Assembly (NCBI GenBank): GCA_947499095.1 | Contig: CANMMR010000004.1 | Coordinates: 124,001-188,000, forward strand | DNA: 64,000 bases | From: an uncultured Erythrobacter sp. | GTDB taxonomy: Bacteria; Pseudomonadota; Alphaproteobacteria; Sphingomonadales; Sphingomonadaceae | Reading direction: 5' to 3' | Shown: piece by piece, positions 15,697-25,495 of the stretch | Position numbering within the stretch: the first letter of the stretch is position 1 | Layout: every line of letters starts with the position of its first letter | The notes under the pieces: generated by a model | Databases searched by the model: none | Seen by the model: only the letters and a program-made list of their open reading frames with translations | Told to the model about the DNA's origin: nothing | Program-made: the position numbers and the translations under genes

Positions 15697-15918
15697 ATGC
15701 TGAACATCCTCTCGTTCCTCTTCGGCCTCGTCTCGCTCGTCATCGTCATTCCGGCGACCATTCCCTTCCTCGGCGCGCTGAACTGGCTCGCCTTGCCGCT
15801 GATCGTGATCGGCATCATCGTGGGGCAGCTGTCGTCGAGCAATTCGGGGCGCAACTTCAACCTGATCGTGCTGCTGGTCGCCGTCATCCGGCTGAGCCTG
15901 GGCGGCGGAATCTTTTAG
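15697..15918 (+). CDS. Small two/three-helix membrane protein
   Basis: A 73-residue protein starting at ATG 15697 (MLNILSFLFGLVSLV). It is nearly all hydrophobic, with a first helix at about 1-20, a second around 23-42 and a third at 53-68, and one polar hinge (SSSNSGRN). I see no functional motif; similar small membrane proteins are common beside mutY in this group. It has no upstream Shine-Dalgarno but a good promoter ending just before it, so it may be leaderless. It converges on mutY with stop codons overlapping. Confidence 0.7.
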   Translation: MLNILSFLFGLVSLVIVIPATIPFLGALNWLALPLIVIGIIVGQLSSSNSGRNFNLIVLLVAVIRLSLGGGIF

Positions 15919-16913
15919 GCCAGCGCCAGCTGCGCGGCCTTGGCGAACAGCGTCGGCAAGCCGGCCTCGTCGAGCTTGTCGAGCGGCCACCACTCGCCCT
16001 CGCCCAGCGGCGCACCGTGCCTCTGAACCGAGAGTTCGAGATCGAAATGCGTGAAGCCGTGGCGCACGAGACCGAGCGGTTCGCCGGCCGGTCCGCCCTC
16101 CCCGTCGCCGCGTGCGCTCCAGCCATCGTCGGGCAGTGCGCGCATCCCGCCGAGCATCCCGGTGCCCTCGCGCCGCACGAGCCAGACCGCATCGTCGCGC
16201 TCGATCCACCACGTGCGGCCCTTGCGTAGCGGCTTGGCCTTCTTCGGCGCCTTCACCGGCAAACGGGCCGGATCGCCGGCCTTCCTGCCTTCGCATTCGT
16301 CCGCCAGCGGGCACAGCAGGCACTTCGGGTCACGCGCCGTGCAGATCGACGAGCCCAGATCCATCATCGCCTGCGCGAAATCGCCAGCACGCTCATCGGG
16401 CGTGATCATGTCCGCCTTCGCAAGGATCGCCTTGCGCGCGCCGGGCAGAGGCTCATCGATGGCAAACAACCGCGCGACCACCCGTTCCACATTCGCATCG
16501 ACCACCACCGCCCGCTGTGCGAAAGCAATCGCGGCGACGGCGGCGGCAGTGTAGTCGCCCAAACCGGGCAGTTTGCGCAATTCTTTCTCGCTGGAGGGAA
16601 ACGCTCCCATGTCCGCCACTGCGCGGGCGCATTTCACCAGATTGCGGGCGCGCGAGTAATAGCCCAGCCCCGCCCATGCCGCCATGACGTCTTCCTCCGG
16701 CGCAGCTGCCAGCGCTTCGACCGTCGGCCACCGTTCGGTGAATACGGCAAAGTAAGGCTTCACGGCAGCCACCGTAGTCTGCTGCAGCATCACCTCGGAC
16801 AGCCACACGCGATAGGGCTCGGGCGCAGGCGTCCCGGGCGGCGCGCGCCACGGTAGATCGCGGGCATGGCGATCGTACCAGTCGAGCAAAGTTTCGGAGA
16901 CAGTGGCGGCCAC
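15915..16913 (-). CDS. mutY: A/G-specific adenine DNA glycosylase MutY
   Basis: A 332-residue MutY from GTG 16913. The helix-hairpin-helix LPGLGDYTAAAV and following catalytic Asp (VVDANVERVV) are present, as is the 4Fe-4S ligand set C-x6-C-x2-C-x5-C (CTARDPKCLLCPLADEC). A C-terminal NUDIX-like domain recognises 8-oxoG. It removes adenine mispaired with 8-oxoguanine. GTG 16913 follows an AGG by seven bases; the longer ATG frame would run into the divergent dciA start. Confidence 0.93.
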   Translation of the reverse strand: MAATVSETLLDWYDRHARDLPWRAPPGTPAPEPYRVWLSEVMLQQTTVAAVKPYFAVFTERWPTVEALAAAPEEDVMAAWAGLGYYSRARNLVKCARAVADMGAFPSSEKELRKLPGLGDYTAAAVAAIAFAQRAVVVDANVERVVARLFAIDEPLPGARKAILAKADMITPDERAGDFAQAMMDLGSSICTARDPKCLLCPLADECEGRKAGDPARLPVKAPKKAKPLRKGRTWWIERDDAVWLVRREGTGMLGGMRALPDDGWSARGDGEGGPAGEPLGLVRHGFTHFDLELSVQRHGAPLGEGEWWPLDKLDEAGLPTLFAKAAQLALA

Positions 16914-16942
16914 GCCACGCCTATGGCATGGCGGCAGGTGCA

Positions 16943-17521
16943 ATGGAACGGGACGACAGCAGAACGGGCGCTAAAAAGCCGCACGCCTCAAGCAGCGCAG
17001 CGGTAGGCGGAAAGAAACCGAAGACCTATAGCCGCCCGCGTGGCGGCGGGGCCAAGCCGATCAGCGACCTCATGCCGCAGATCGGGCGCAGCGCCTTTCG
17101 CCGCTTCGGCTTCGTCCAGAGCTCGGTCGTCAGCCGCTGGCCGGAGATCGTCGGCGACACGCATTCGCGCGTCTGCACGCCGGAGATGATCCGTTTCCCG
17201 CCCGGCGAGAAGTCCGAAGGGATCATGCACCTCGTCGTCCAGCCCGCCCACGCGCCGCTGATCCAGCAGATCCTGCCCGACATCATCGAGCGGGTGAACC
17301 GCTTCTTCGGCTACCGCGCGGTCGCCCGTATCAAGCTGCGGCAAGGTGCGGTTCAGGCGCCCCCTGCGAAGGACAAACCGAAAGCGCCGCCGTCGCTCAA
17401 GCCGATTCCGATGGAACTTGGCGACAGTCTGCGCGATATTGGCGATCCCGAACTGCGCACGGTGCTTGAATCGCTCGCGCGCGGCCTCGGGTCGCACAAC
17501 GAGGGACAAGACGACACGTGA
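16943..17521 (+). CDS. dciA: DciA (DUF721) family replicative helicase loader
   Basis: A 192-residue protein with a basic disordered N-terminus and a central DUF721 domain (GFVQSSVVSRWPEIVGDTHSRVCTPEMIRF). DciA is the ancestral bacterial loader of DnaB helicase, replacing DnaC. A long Pro/Lys linker and short C-terminal tail follow. ATG 16943 is preferred, with CAGGT just upstream; ATG 16928 is possible. It diverges from mutY and its stop overlaps the next gene as GTGA. Confidence 0.85.
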   Translation: MERDDSRTGAKKPHASSSAAVGGKKPKTYSRPRGGGAKPISDLMPQIGRSAFRRFGFVQSSVVSRWPEIVGDTHSRVCTPEMIRFPPGEKSEGIMHLVVQPAHAPLIQQILPDIIERVNRFFGYRAVARIKLRQGAVQAPPAKDKPKAPPSLKPIPMELGDSLRDIGDPELRTVLESLARGLGSHNEGQDDT

Positions 17522-18225
17522 GCAGGAAAACATCGCTTTTCGCAGGCCTCCTGGTGGCAGCGGCGAGCACATTCGCGCTCGGCGCCAGCGCGCAGGGTGG
17601 CTTGCCGGTCAAGGGCGGTAACTGGGCCGGTATGGTCGCCGAGACGTCGGGCGGCCACTTGCTCGGCAATCCGAAGGCCGAGACCAAACTGGTCGAGTAC
17701 ATGAGCTACACCTGCTCCCACTGCGCGAGTTTTGCGCGCACCGGCGACGCGGCGCTCAAGCTGCTTTATGTGCCAAGCGGGCAGATGAGCTTCGAGATCC
17801 GCCATCTGGTGCGCGATCCGGTCGACCTTACCGCCGTGCTGCTGACGCATTGCGGCGAGGCCAAGAAATTCCCCGGCAATCACGAAGCCTTCATGGCGCG
17901 TCACGATGCATGGATGGCCAAGGCGCGCAAGACCACGCAGGCGCAGCGTGCCCGCTGGCAGTTCGGCTCGCTCGGCGCGCGCTTCCAGGCCATCGCCAGC
18001 GATCTCGATTTCTACGACATCATGGAAGCGCGCGGCTACTCGCGCGTCGCGGCGGACAAGTGCCTTGCCGATGAAGCCAAAGCCAATGCCCTGGCCGAAG
18101 GATCGCGGGCCGATATCGAGGCGCACGGCATCAGCGGCACGCCCAGCTTCATGCTCAATGGCGAACTGCTGGACGGCACGCATGCCTGGGAAGACCTCCA
18201 GCCGCAGCTCGACAAGGCGCTCTGA
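17518..18225 (+). CDS. Periplasmic DsbA-like thioredoxin-domain protein 1
   Basis: A 235-residue exported protein from a GTG that overlaps the dciA stop. The signal peptide ends around ALGASAQ. The DsbA-like fold has active site CSHC (VEYMSYTCSHCASFA, about residues 64-72) and cis-Pro loop SGTPSFML. It resembles the DsbA/Thioredoxin_4 family that oxidises or carries disulfides in the periplasm. A second paralogue follows 111 bases downstream with a different active site and anchoring. Confidence 0.87.
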   Translation: MSRKTSLFAGLLVAAASTFALGASAQGGLPVKGGNWAGMVAETSGGHLLGNPKAETKLVEYMSYTCSHCASFARTGDAALKLLYVPSGQMSFEIRHLVRDPVDLTAVLLTHCGEAKKFPGNHEAFMARHDAWMAKARKTTQAQRARWQFGSLGARFQAIASDLDFYDIMEARGYSRVAADKCLADEAKANALAEGSRADIEAHGISGTPSFMLNGELLDGTHAWEDLQPQLDKAL

Positions 18226-18336
18226 GCGCACTTCGGCGCGGTTTTCGGGGGAAAGCCCTGTGGATACCCCCCACCGTGCCTTTCCCTGGCGGTTTCGCCT
18301 GATCTAGCCTCCGCTTTACCGACAAAGAGGATATCC

Positions 18337-19080
18337 ATGACCAAGACGTTTCGTTTCGCCCTCGCCGCCCCTCTCGCATTGGTAATGGCCGCCTGCGGTT
18401 CGGACGCTGCCGATACCGGCGGCGAGATCGAAGGCGAGGCCGTTGCTGCCGTCCCCGCGCCAGACGGGACGGAGTGGCGCGATACGGTCACGGTTACCGA
18501 CATGGACGGCTACATGATCGGCAATCCCGATGCGCCGATCAAGCTGGTCGAATACGCCTCGCTCACCTGTCCGACCTGCGCGCGCTTCGCCGCCGAGGGG
18601 ATGGAGCCGCTGATCAGCGAATATGTGAACTCGGGCCGCGTCAGCTTCGAGCTGCGCAATCAGATCCACGGTCCGCACGACCTCGCACTCGCGACCCTCG
18701 TGCGCTGCACGGCGGACGAGGCCTTCATCCCCCTGTCGGATCAGGTCTTTGCCAACCAGCAGCAGGTGCTCGGCCCTATCTTTGAAAACCAGGCGGCGGT
18801 CGAGCAGTCGCTCAGCCTCCCGCCCGAGCAGCGCCTCGTACGGCTGGCCGAAGTCGGCGGTTTCTACGATTTCTTCGCAGCGCGCGGGCTGAGCGAGGAT
18901 CAGGCGCGGGAATGCCTGGCCGACGAGCAGGCCTATACGACCATCGCCGATAACTCGACCCGCCAGTCCGAAGAATTGAACATCACCGGCACGCCGACCT
19001 TCCTCATCAACGGCACAGCGGCGGACGCCAATACCTGGGCCGCGCTGGAGCCGATCCTCCAGCGCGCCGGCGCCAGGTAA
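18337..19080 (+). CDS. DsbA-like thioredoxin-domain lipoprotein 2
   Basis: A 247-residue paralogue of the preceding gene, but a lipoprotein: the lipobox VMAAC puts the lipidated Cys near residue 20, followed by an acidic linker. The active site is CPTC (VEYASLTCPTCARFA) and the cis-Pro loop NITGTPTFLING. AGAGG precedes the ATG. Two adjacent members with distinct CxxC dipeptides and locations suggest a redox pair, such as a soluble carrier and a membrane-held partner. It ends 23 bases before smc. Confidence 0.87.
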   Translation: MTKTFRFALAAPLALVMAACGSDAADTGGEIEGEAVAAVPAPDGTEWRDTVTVTDMDGYMIGNPDAPIKLVEYASLTCPTCARFAAEGMEPLISEYVNSGRVSFELRNQIHGPHDLALATLVRCTADEAFIPLSDQVFANQQQVLGPIFENQAAVEQSLSLPPEQRLVRLAEVGGFYDFFAARGLSEDQARECLADEQAYTTIADNSTRQSEELNITGTPTFLINGTAADANTWAALEPILQRAGAR

Positions 19081-19103
19081 GGCGCGGCAGCGCGGGGGCG
19101 GGG

Positions 19104-22100
19104 ATGGAAATTACGAAGCTCCGGCTCAGCGGCTTCAAGAGCTTCGTCGAACCCGCCACCCTGCATATCGAATCCGGCCTGACCGGTGTCGTCGGCCCGA
19201 ACGGCTGCGGCAAGTCCAACCTGCTCGAAGCGATCCGCTGGGTGATGGGCGAAAACTCGCCCAAGTCCATGCGCTCGGGCGGAATGGAAGACGTAATCTT
19301 CGCCGGCACGCAGAGCCGCCCGCCGCGCGACTTCGCCGAGGTGGTCCTGCAGGGCGCTGACGACGATGGCGACGAGATGGAAGTCGTTCGCCGGATCGAG
19401 CGCGGAGCAGGATCCGCCTATCGCCTCAACGGTGGCGATGTGCGGGCCAAGGACATAGCGCTGATCTTCGCCGATGCCGCGACCGGGGCGCATAGCCCGG
19501 CCCTCGTCAGCCAGGGCAAGATCGCGCAGGTCATCGCCGCCAAGCCGACCGAACGCCGTCAGATGCTGGAGGAGGCCGCGGGGATCGCGGGGCTTCACGT
19601 TCGCCGCCGCGATGCCGAGAGCAAGCTGCGCCAGACCGAGACCAATCTCGAGCGGCTCGAGGACATCATGGCCAGCCTCGACAGCCAGATCGCCTCGCTG
19701 CGGCGACAGGCGAAGCAGGCGGAGCGATACAAGAAGCTTTCCGACCAGATAAAGACTGCCGAAGCGCGGCTAATCTTCGCTCGCTGGCGCGATGCGGCGG
19801 CCGCCGCGGACGAAGCCAAAAAGGCGGCACGCGACGCCGATGCGCGGGTCGCTACAACACAGGCTGCCGCGGACGAAGCGCAGAAATCCCAGCGCGCGGC
19901 GGCGGAGGCTCTGGCCGAGGCGCGCGAGGAGCAGGCCGACCGGCGCGACGATGCCAGCGCCCATGGTCACCGCATGGCGGCACTGACCACACAGCTGGAA
20001 GCGGCGGAGCAGCGTCTCGCCGACCTCGACCGGCAGACCGCGCGGCTCGAGGCAGATCGCGGCGAGGCGGACCGGCTGACCAAGGATGCCGCCGAAGCGC
20101 TCTCGCGTCTGGAGCGAGATCTGGCCGCAGTCGAGAAGACGCTGTCCGAGGATGAGGGGAAGCGCCCCGCCCTCGAACGCGCTGCAGAGCAGGCCGAGCG
20201 CGACAGCCGCGCCGCCGAACTCGCGCTCGCCAAGGCGACGGCGGATAATGCCGGTGTGGAAGCCGAATGGCGGGTGGCCGAGGCCGCGATCGCACAAGCG
20301 CGCACGCGGCTGGACCGGGTCGAAGCGGAATCGCGGCGCATGGCGCAGCAGCGCGAGGCTTTGGCGGGCGAGAACCCGGACGCCGATGTCGATGCGGCGA
20401 AGGCGGCGCTGGCGCAGGCCGAGGCTGAACTGGCTCAGCAGCGCGCGGCGCTGGAAACGATGCAGGCGCGTAAGAGCGAGCTGCAGGCCGAGCGTGACGA
20501 GGCCTCATCCGCCCTCGCCGAAGCCAAGGCCGAACTCTCCGGCGTCCAGCGCGAGTACGATGCCCTGCAACGCGACCGCGACGCACGCCAACGCGCTGCC
20601 GAAAAGCGCAGCGGCCGCCAGCAGGCGATCGACGGCGTCCGGGCGGCAAAGGGCTATGAACGCGCGGTCGCGGCGGCTCTCGGGCGAGACGGCAAGGCGC
20701 TGCTCGGCTCACCCGATGGAGATGCTGACGGGCGTTACTGGACCGGCGCCGATGCCCCTGCAGCGGTGAAAGACAGTCTGTCCGACCACGTCGAGCGATG
20801 CCCCGATGAATTGCGCGCGCGGCTGGCGTTGGTCCATGTGGCGGAGGCCGACGACGGACGGACGCTCGCCCCCGGCCATGCGCTGGTGACGCTGGGGGGC
20901 AGCTTGCGGCGGTGGGACGGGCTGGTGGTGCGCGGCGAAGGCTCTGCCGAGGCGGCGCGGCTGGAGGCCGAGAACCGCTTCTCCGAACTGGAGGCGCGCT
21001 TGCCCGAACTGCGCGAAGCCGCGAAAACGGCGCAATCCTCGCTCGACGCGGCGAGCGATGAATTGAGCCAGTTGCAACGCGATCTGGTGGCCGCCGAACG
21101 GGAGCTAGCCGCCAGCGCCGATGCCGAGCGGCAGGCGCTCCGGGCTCTCGACCAGGCCGAGGCGGCGCGCGAGCGGTTGGCGGCGCGACTGGAAGAACTC
21201 GAACGCAACGAAGCCGAGCATGGCGAGTTGATTGCATCGGCCAAGGCGGACCTATCCGCCGCCGAAGCCAAGCGCGACGCCCTGCCCGACCCTCAGGCGG
21301 GGCGCGCCTCGCTCGAGGCTTCGCGAGCGCAGAACGAAGCCGCCCGCTCGACCCTGCAGGCGCGTGCTGCCGAACTCGCCGCGCACGACCAGTCGCTCGC
21401 CGTGGCGCGAGAGCGTGCGATGGCGCAGCGCAGCGACATGGCGAACTGGCAGGCGCGCAGCGGCGATGCGGCCCGCCGCCTTTCCGACATGGAGATCCGC
21501 GCCGAAGAAATCGCCCAGGAACGCGCCGTCATTGCCGCGAAGCCCGAGGGCCTCATGCGCGAGATCGAACAAGGCGATCAGGTCCGCGAGCGCCTCGGCG
21601 CAGAACTGGCCGAAGCGGAAAAGGCCGTCGCCGTTGCAAATGAGGTCGCGCAGGAAGCGGACCGGGCCTTCGCGCAGGCCAACGAAGCGCTCGCCGAAGC
21701 GCGCGAGAACCGCGCCGGTCTTGCCGCACGGGCGGAGAATCAGGATGGCCGCCGCATCGAAATGGCGCGAATCTCGGGCGAGCGCTTCCAATGCCCGCCC
21801 CCGCTGCTGCCCGAACGCTTTGCCTTCGACGACACCGCCATCGCCAGTGCCGAGGCCGAGAGCGAGGAGATGGACCGCCTCACCGCTAGCCGCGAGCGGA
21901 TCGGCCCGGTCAACCTCGTCGCCGCCGAAGAGCTCGAGCGGATCGAAAGCGAGCATGGCGCCAATTCCGCGGAGCAGGAAGAATTGCGCGAAGCCGTCAG
22001 CCGGCTGCGCGGGTCTATCGGCAGCCTCAACCGCGAGGGCCGCGAGCGACTGCGAGCGGCGTTCGAGCAGGTCAACGACCACTTCCAGCGCCTCTTCACC

Positions 22101-22526
22101 CGCTTGTTCGAAGGCGGCGAAGCGCATCTGGCGCTGATCGACAGCGACGATCCGCTGGAGGCCGGGTTGGAGATTTTCGCCCAGCCGCCGGGCAAGCGCC
22201 TGCAATCGCTGACCCTGCTATCGGGCGGCGAACAGGCGCTGACGGCGACGGCGCTGATCTTCGCGCTGTTCCTTACCAATCCCGCGCCGATCTGCGTGCT
22301 GGATGAAGTCGATGCGCCGCTCGACGATGCGAATATCGACCGCTTCTGCGACCTGCTTGACGCGATGACCCGCGAGACCGACACGCGCTATCTGATCGTC
22401 ACGCACAACGCCGTGACCATGAGCCGCATGCACCGCCTCTTCGGCGTGACCATGATCGAAAAGGGCGTCAGCCGCCTCGTCAGCGTCGACCTGGGCGCGG
22501 CGGAGGAATTGCTGGCGGCGGAGTGA
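19104..22526 (+). CDS. smc: Chromosome segregation ATPase SMC
   Basis: A 1140-residue SMC. Walker A GPNGCGKSNLLEAIRW starts near residue 32; long alanine/arginine/glutamate-rich coiled coils flank a hinge at about 500-640; the ABC signature LLSGGEQALTATAL and Walker B CVLDEVDAPLDD are near the C-terminus. SMC with ScpAB compacts and resolves replicated chromosomes. The length is normal. The run dciA-dsbA-dsbA-smc is co-directional. The large antisense ORFs over the coiled coil are codon-bias shadows. Confidence 0.96.
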   Translation: MEITKLRLSGFKSFVEPATLHIESGLTGVVGPNGCGKSNLLEAIRWVMGENSPKSMRSGGMEDVIFAGTQSRPPRDFAEVVLQGADDDGDEMEVVRRIERGAGSAYRLNGGDVRAKDIALIFADAATGAHSPALVSQGKIAQVIAAKPTERRQMLEEAAGIAGLHVRRRDAESKLRQTETNLERLEDIMASLDSQIASLRRQAKQAERYKKLSDQIKTAEARLIFARWRDAAAAADEAKKAARDADARVATTQAAADEAQKSQRAAAEALAEAREEQADRRDDASAHGHRMAALTTQLEAAEQRLADLDRQTARLEADRGEADRLTKDAAEALSRLERDLAAVEKTLSEDEGKRPALERAAEQAERDSRAAELALAKATADNAGVEAEWRVAEAAIAQARTRLDRVEAESRRMAQQREALAGENPDADVDAAKAALAQAEAELAQQRAALETMQARKSELQAERDEASSALAEAKAELSGVQREYDALQRDRDARQRAAEKRSGRQQAIDGVRAAKGYERAVAAALGRDGKALLGSPDGDADGRYWTGADAPAAVKDSLSDHVERCPDELRARLALVHVAEADDGRTLAPGHALVTLGGSLRRWDGLVVRGEGSAEAARLEAENRFSELEARLPELREAAKTAQSSLDAASDELSQLQRDLVAAERELAASADAERQALRALDQAEAARERLAARLEELERNEAEHGELIASAKADLSAAEAKRDALPDPQAGRASLEASRAQNEAARSTLQARAAELAAHDQSLAVARERAMAQRSDMANWQARSGDAARRLSDMEIRAEEIAQERAVIAAKPEGLMREIEQGDQVRERLGAELAEAEKAVAVANEVAQEADRAFAQANEALAEARENRAGLAARAENQDGRRIEMARISGERFQCPPPLLPERFAFDDTAIASAEAESEEMDRLTASRERIGPVNLVAAEELERIESEHGANSAEQEELREAVSRLRGSIGSLNREGRERLRAAFEQVNDHFQRLFTRLFEGGEAHLALIDSDDPLEAGLEIFAQPPGKRLQSLTLLSGGEQALTATALIFALFLTNPAPICVLDEVDAPLDDANIDRFCDLLDAMTRETDTRYLIVTHNAVTMSRMHRLFGVTMIEKGVSRLVSVDLGAAEELLAAE

Positions 22527-22548
22527 AGCCGCCGAGGGGGAGATACCG

Positions 22549-23901
22549 ATGATCTTGCGTTTCGCCGCCGCGGCTGTCGCGCTGCTTGCCATGCCCGCCC
22601 TCGCCTCGCCTCCGATCATCCCGATGAGCGAGACCGAGCAGGCCGATCCGGAGCTACCGCCGATCCTGCCGTTGCGCGAGCGGGCCGAGGTAATCGATCG
22701 CATCCTTGCCGAGCGGCTCGCGACCATCGTGCCAGCGATCATGCGCGAGCAAGGCATCGACATGTGGGCGCTGATGGCGCGCGAATATTTCGAGGAGCCC
22801 GTGGTAGCCAGCATGCTCGACGCGACAAGCATGAGCGCGCGGCGGCGCACGATCCTGGTCTTCCACGATCCGGGCGACGGCCAACCGGTCGAGCGGCTGA
22901 CGGTCAGCCGCTACGGCCTCGCCGACCTGTTCGAGGCGAGCTGGGACCCGGCGCAGCAGCCCGACCAGTGGCAAGCGGTGGCCGACCTCATCGCCGAGCG
23001 CGATCCGGCAAGGATCGCCATCAACTTCTCCGACCTCACCGCCTTTGGCGACGGCATGACGCTGAGCCAGTATCGCCTGATGCACGCCGACCTGCCCGAG
23101 CCTTATCGCCAACGGATCGTTTCGGGCGAGACGCTGGCCCTGCGTTGGCTCGAAAGCCGCGTGCCGAGCGAGCTGGAAATTTATCCCGGCATCGTTCGCA
23201 TCGCCCACGCGCTGATTGCCCAGGCCTTTTCGCGCGAGGTCATCACGCCCGGCGAAACCACGGCGGCAGACGTGCAGTGGTGGTATCGCGAGACGCTTGC
23301 TTCGCTGGGTTTGACGCCGTGGTTCCACCCGTCGGTCGGAATCCAACGGCAAGGTGCGGAGGGGATGCTGTCCGGCGACACCGTGATCCAGCCGGGCGAC
23401 CTCTTGTGGACCGATTTCGGCATCACCTATCTGCGGCTCAACACCGATACGCAACACCTCGCCTATGTCCTGAAGCCCGGCGAGACCGTGGCACCCGCGG
23501 GCCTGCGCGCCGGGTTCGCTGCGACCAATCGCGTGCAGGACCACCTCATCGCGGCCTTCGAGACCGGCCTCACCGGCAACGAGATCCTCGCGCGCGCCCG
23601 CGCGGCAGCCATCGCAGACGGGCTGGACCCGTCGATCTACTCGCACCCCATCGGCCTGCACGGCCATGGCGCAGGCACGGCGATAGGCTTCTGGGACAAC
23701 CAGAATGGCGACCCGCGCAGCGAATACCGCCTGCGCGCCGACACCGCCTGGTCGATCGAGCTGACGAGTTACAGCGCAGTGCCCGAATGGGACGGCCAAA
23801 AGGTCGATCTTCGCAGCGAGGAGGACGCGTGGTTCGACGGGGAAACGGTGCGCTTCCTCAACGGGCGGCAGACGGAGCTGACGTTGATACAGTCGGAGTA
23901 G
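22549..23901 (+). CDS. Exported M24 family metallopeptidase (Xaa-Pro aminopeptidase-like)
   Basis: A 450-residue protein with signal peptide (ILRFAAAAVALLAMPALA). The C-terminal pita-bread domain has the five expected metal ligands: Asp in LWTDFGITY, Asp in NTDTQH, His in HPIGLHGHGAG, Glu in SIELTSY and Glu in the final DLRSEED. M24 enzymes cleave Xaa-Pro bonds; here the location would be periplasmic. GGGGAGA precedes the ATG, 22 bases after smc. Confidence 0.87.
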   Translation: MILRFAAAAVALLAMPALASPPIIPMSETEQADPELPPILPLRERAEVIDRILAERLATIVPAIMREQGIDMWALMAREYFEEPVVASMLDATSMSARRRTILVFHDPGDGQPVERLTVSRYGLADLFEASWDPAQQPDQWQAVADLIAERDPARIAINFSDLTAFGDGMTLSQYRLMHADLPEPYRQRIVSGETLALRWLESRVPSELEIYPGIVRIAHALIAQAFSREVITPGETTAADVQWWYRETLASLGLTPWFHPSVGIQRQGAEGMLSGDTVIQPGDLLWTDFGITYLRLNTDTQHLAYVLKPGETVAPAGLRAGFAATNRVQDHLIAAFETGLTGNEILARARAAAIADGLDPSIYSHPIGLHGHGAGTAIGFWDNQNGDPRSEYRLRADTAWSIELTSYSAVPEWDGQKVDLRSEEDAWFDGETVRFLNGRQTELTLIQSE

Positions 23902-23986
23902 CGGCTGCGCTGCCCTTGTCGAGCAGAATGCAGCTTTTGTGTAAAAGGACGCGATTGCAGCGTCGTTTTCCTGCCAAAGAAACATC

Positions 23987-25486
23987 GTGAAGACGAAGCG
24001 ACCTATCGGAAGGAAGCTGAAAGTCAGCTTTGCCCTGCTAGGGTTGCTAGCCTCTGCGATCGCAATCCTGGTGCTCTGGCCGTCGAGCCTGCCTCCCGAG
24101 CCGGACGCAGAAACGAGCCGTCTGATCCGTAATGTCCGGATCATCGACACGCAGAACGGCACCGCGAGCGCGCCGCAATCCATTCTCGTTCGTGATGGGA
24201 TGATCGAAGCGATCGGGGTCGATCTCGATAACGGCGGGCTGCCGGTTTACGACGCTGGCGGAGCATTCGCCCTGCCCGGTTTCTGGGACATGCACGTCCA
24301 CACGTTCCAATTGTCGCCGCAGCTTCATCTGCCGCTGTGGGTGGCGAATGGGGTTTTGAATACGCGCGACATGATGGACTGCCCCGAAGAGAGCGATTCG
24401 CTGGTCGCTTGCCATGATGACAAGCAGGCTTGGAACGACGCAGTCTCGACGGGTCGGCTCGCCGCGCCGCGCATTGTCCAGGTCGCAAGTTTCTATCTCG
24501 AGCGACCGGACATGACGGCAGGGGAGGCACGCCGGCTCGTGCAACGTTACGATGCACGCGGCCTCGATGCGATCAAGATATATAACGGGCTGCGTCCGGA
24601 TGCTTTCGCTGCAGCTGCTGATGAAGCTCAGGCTCGCAAGCTCAAGCTTGTCGGCCACCTGCCGAAAGCGGTGTCGCTTGAAGAGGCGATTGCTGCGGGG
24701 CAGACCAGTTTCGAACATGCGCACATCTTCGCCCGGCATTGCTTCGCCGGGGCCGAGGACTGGCGCGAAGGGCGGCTGGACGATCTACCCGCCGTTGCGC
24801 TCGCCGAAAGGATCGTCACCACACACGATGACGACCGCTGTGCCGACGCGATGCAACAGATGGCCGAGGCGCAGGCATGGTTCGTACCCACCCATGTAAC
24901 GCGCGAGGAGGATGCCCGCGCGGCCGATCCCGATTTTCTCGAAGATCCCGTGCTCGACTATCTCGATCCGCTTTCGCGCTGGGCGTGGAACGACGATCGC
25001 TCTGCGACGCGGGATACGTTCCAGGGGAGGCGAGGACGCAATGCTCTAAGTTCCTATTTCGACATGGGTCTCGACTTGACCGGCAAGGCCCACGATCGCG
25101 GCGTTCCCGTACTGGTCGGCACAGACAGCCCGCTTGGCGGATTCCGCTATCACGACGAAATGGCGCACCTCGTCCGCGCGGGGCTTTCGCCTGCCGAAGT
25201 GCTCAAAGCGGCGACCATCGATGCGGCGCGCTACGCAGGCGAGCAGGACACCGCCGGGACGATCGAGCCGGGGAAGCGGGCCGATTTCATCCTGCTGACT
25301 GCCAATCCGCTCGATTCGATTGCCAATACGAAGCGGATCGATGCCGTCGTCCAGTCCGGTAGATTGTATGATCGAGCCAGGCTCGACGCGCTGCTGGCGT
25401 TCACGCGCGGCCAGGCAGGGGCGCCACACAACTGGGCCAAGCTGATCTGGGGTTTCTTATGGAGTTCGGTCAGTTCCGAACTTTGA
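23987..25486 (+). CDS. Membrane-anchored amidohydrolase family protein
   Basis: A 499-residue amidohydrolase-superfamily protein beginning at GTG 23987. An N-terminal membrane helix (FALLGLLASAIAILVLW) anchors or exports it. Metal ligands appear as HVH in FWDMHVHT, His in LVGHLPK, His in FEHAHIF and Asp in VGTDSPLGG. Imidazolonepropionase-like and prolidase-like members share this layout (AGTIEPGKRADFILL). The substrate is unknown. Following an Xaa-Pro peptidase, it may join peptide breakdown, which is inference. It converges on merR. Confidence 0.82.
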   Translation: MKTKRPIGRKLKVSFALLGLLASAIAILVLWPSSLPPEPDAETSRLIRNVRIIDTQNGTASAPQSILVRDGMIEAIGVDLDNGGLPVYDAGGAFALPGFWDMHVHTFQLSPQLHLPLWVANGVLNTRDMMDCPEESDSLVACHDDKQAWNDAVSTGRLAAPRIVQVASFYLERPDMTAGEARRLVQRYDARGLDAIKIYNGLRPDAFAAAADEAQARKLKLVGHLPKAVSLEEAIAAGQTSFEHAHIFARHCFAGAEDWREGRLDDLPAVALAERIVTTHDDDRCADAMQQMAEAQAWFVPTHVTREEDARAADPDFLEDPVLDYLDPLSRWAWNDDRSATRDTFQGRRGRNALSSYFDMGLDLTGKAHDRGVPVLVGTDSPLGGFRYHDEMAHLVRAGLSPAEVLKAATIDAARYAGEQDTAGTIEPGKRADFILLTANPLDSIANTKRIDAVVQSGRLYDRARLDALLAFTRGQAGAPHNWAKLIWGFLWSSVSSEL

Positions 25487-25495
25487 GAAGCAACG

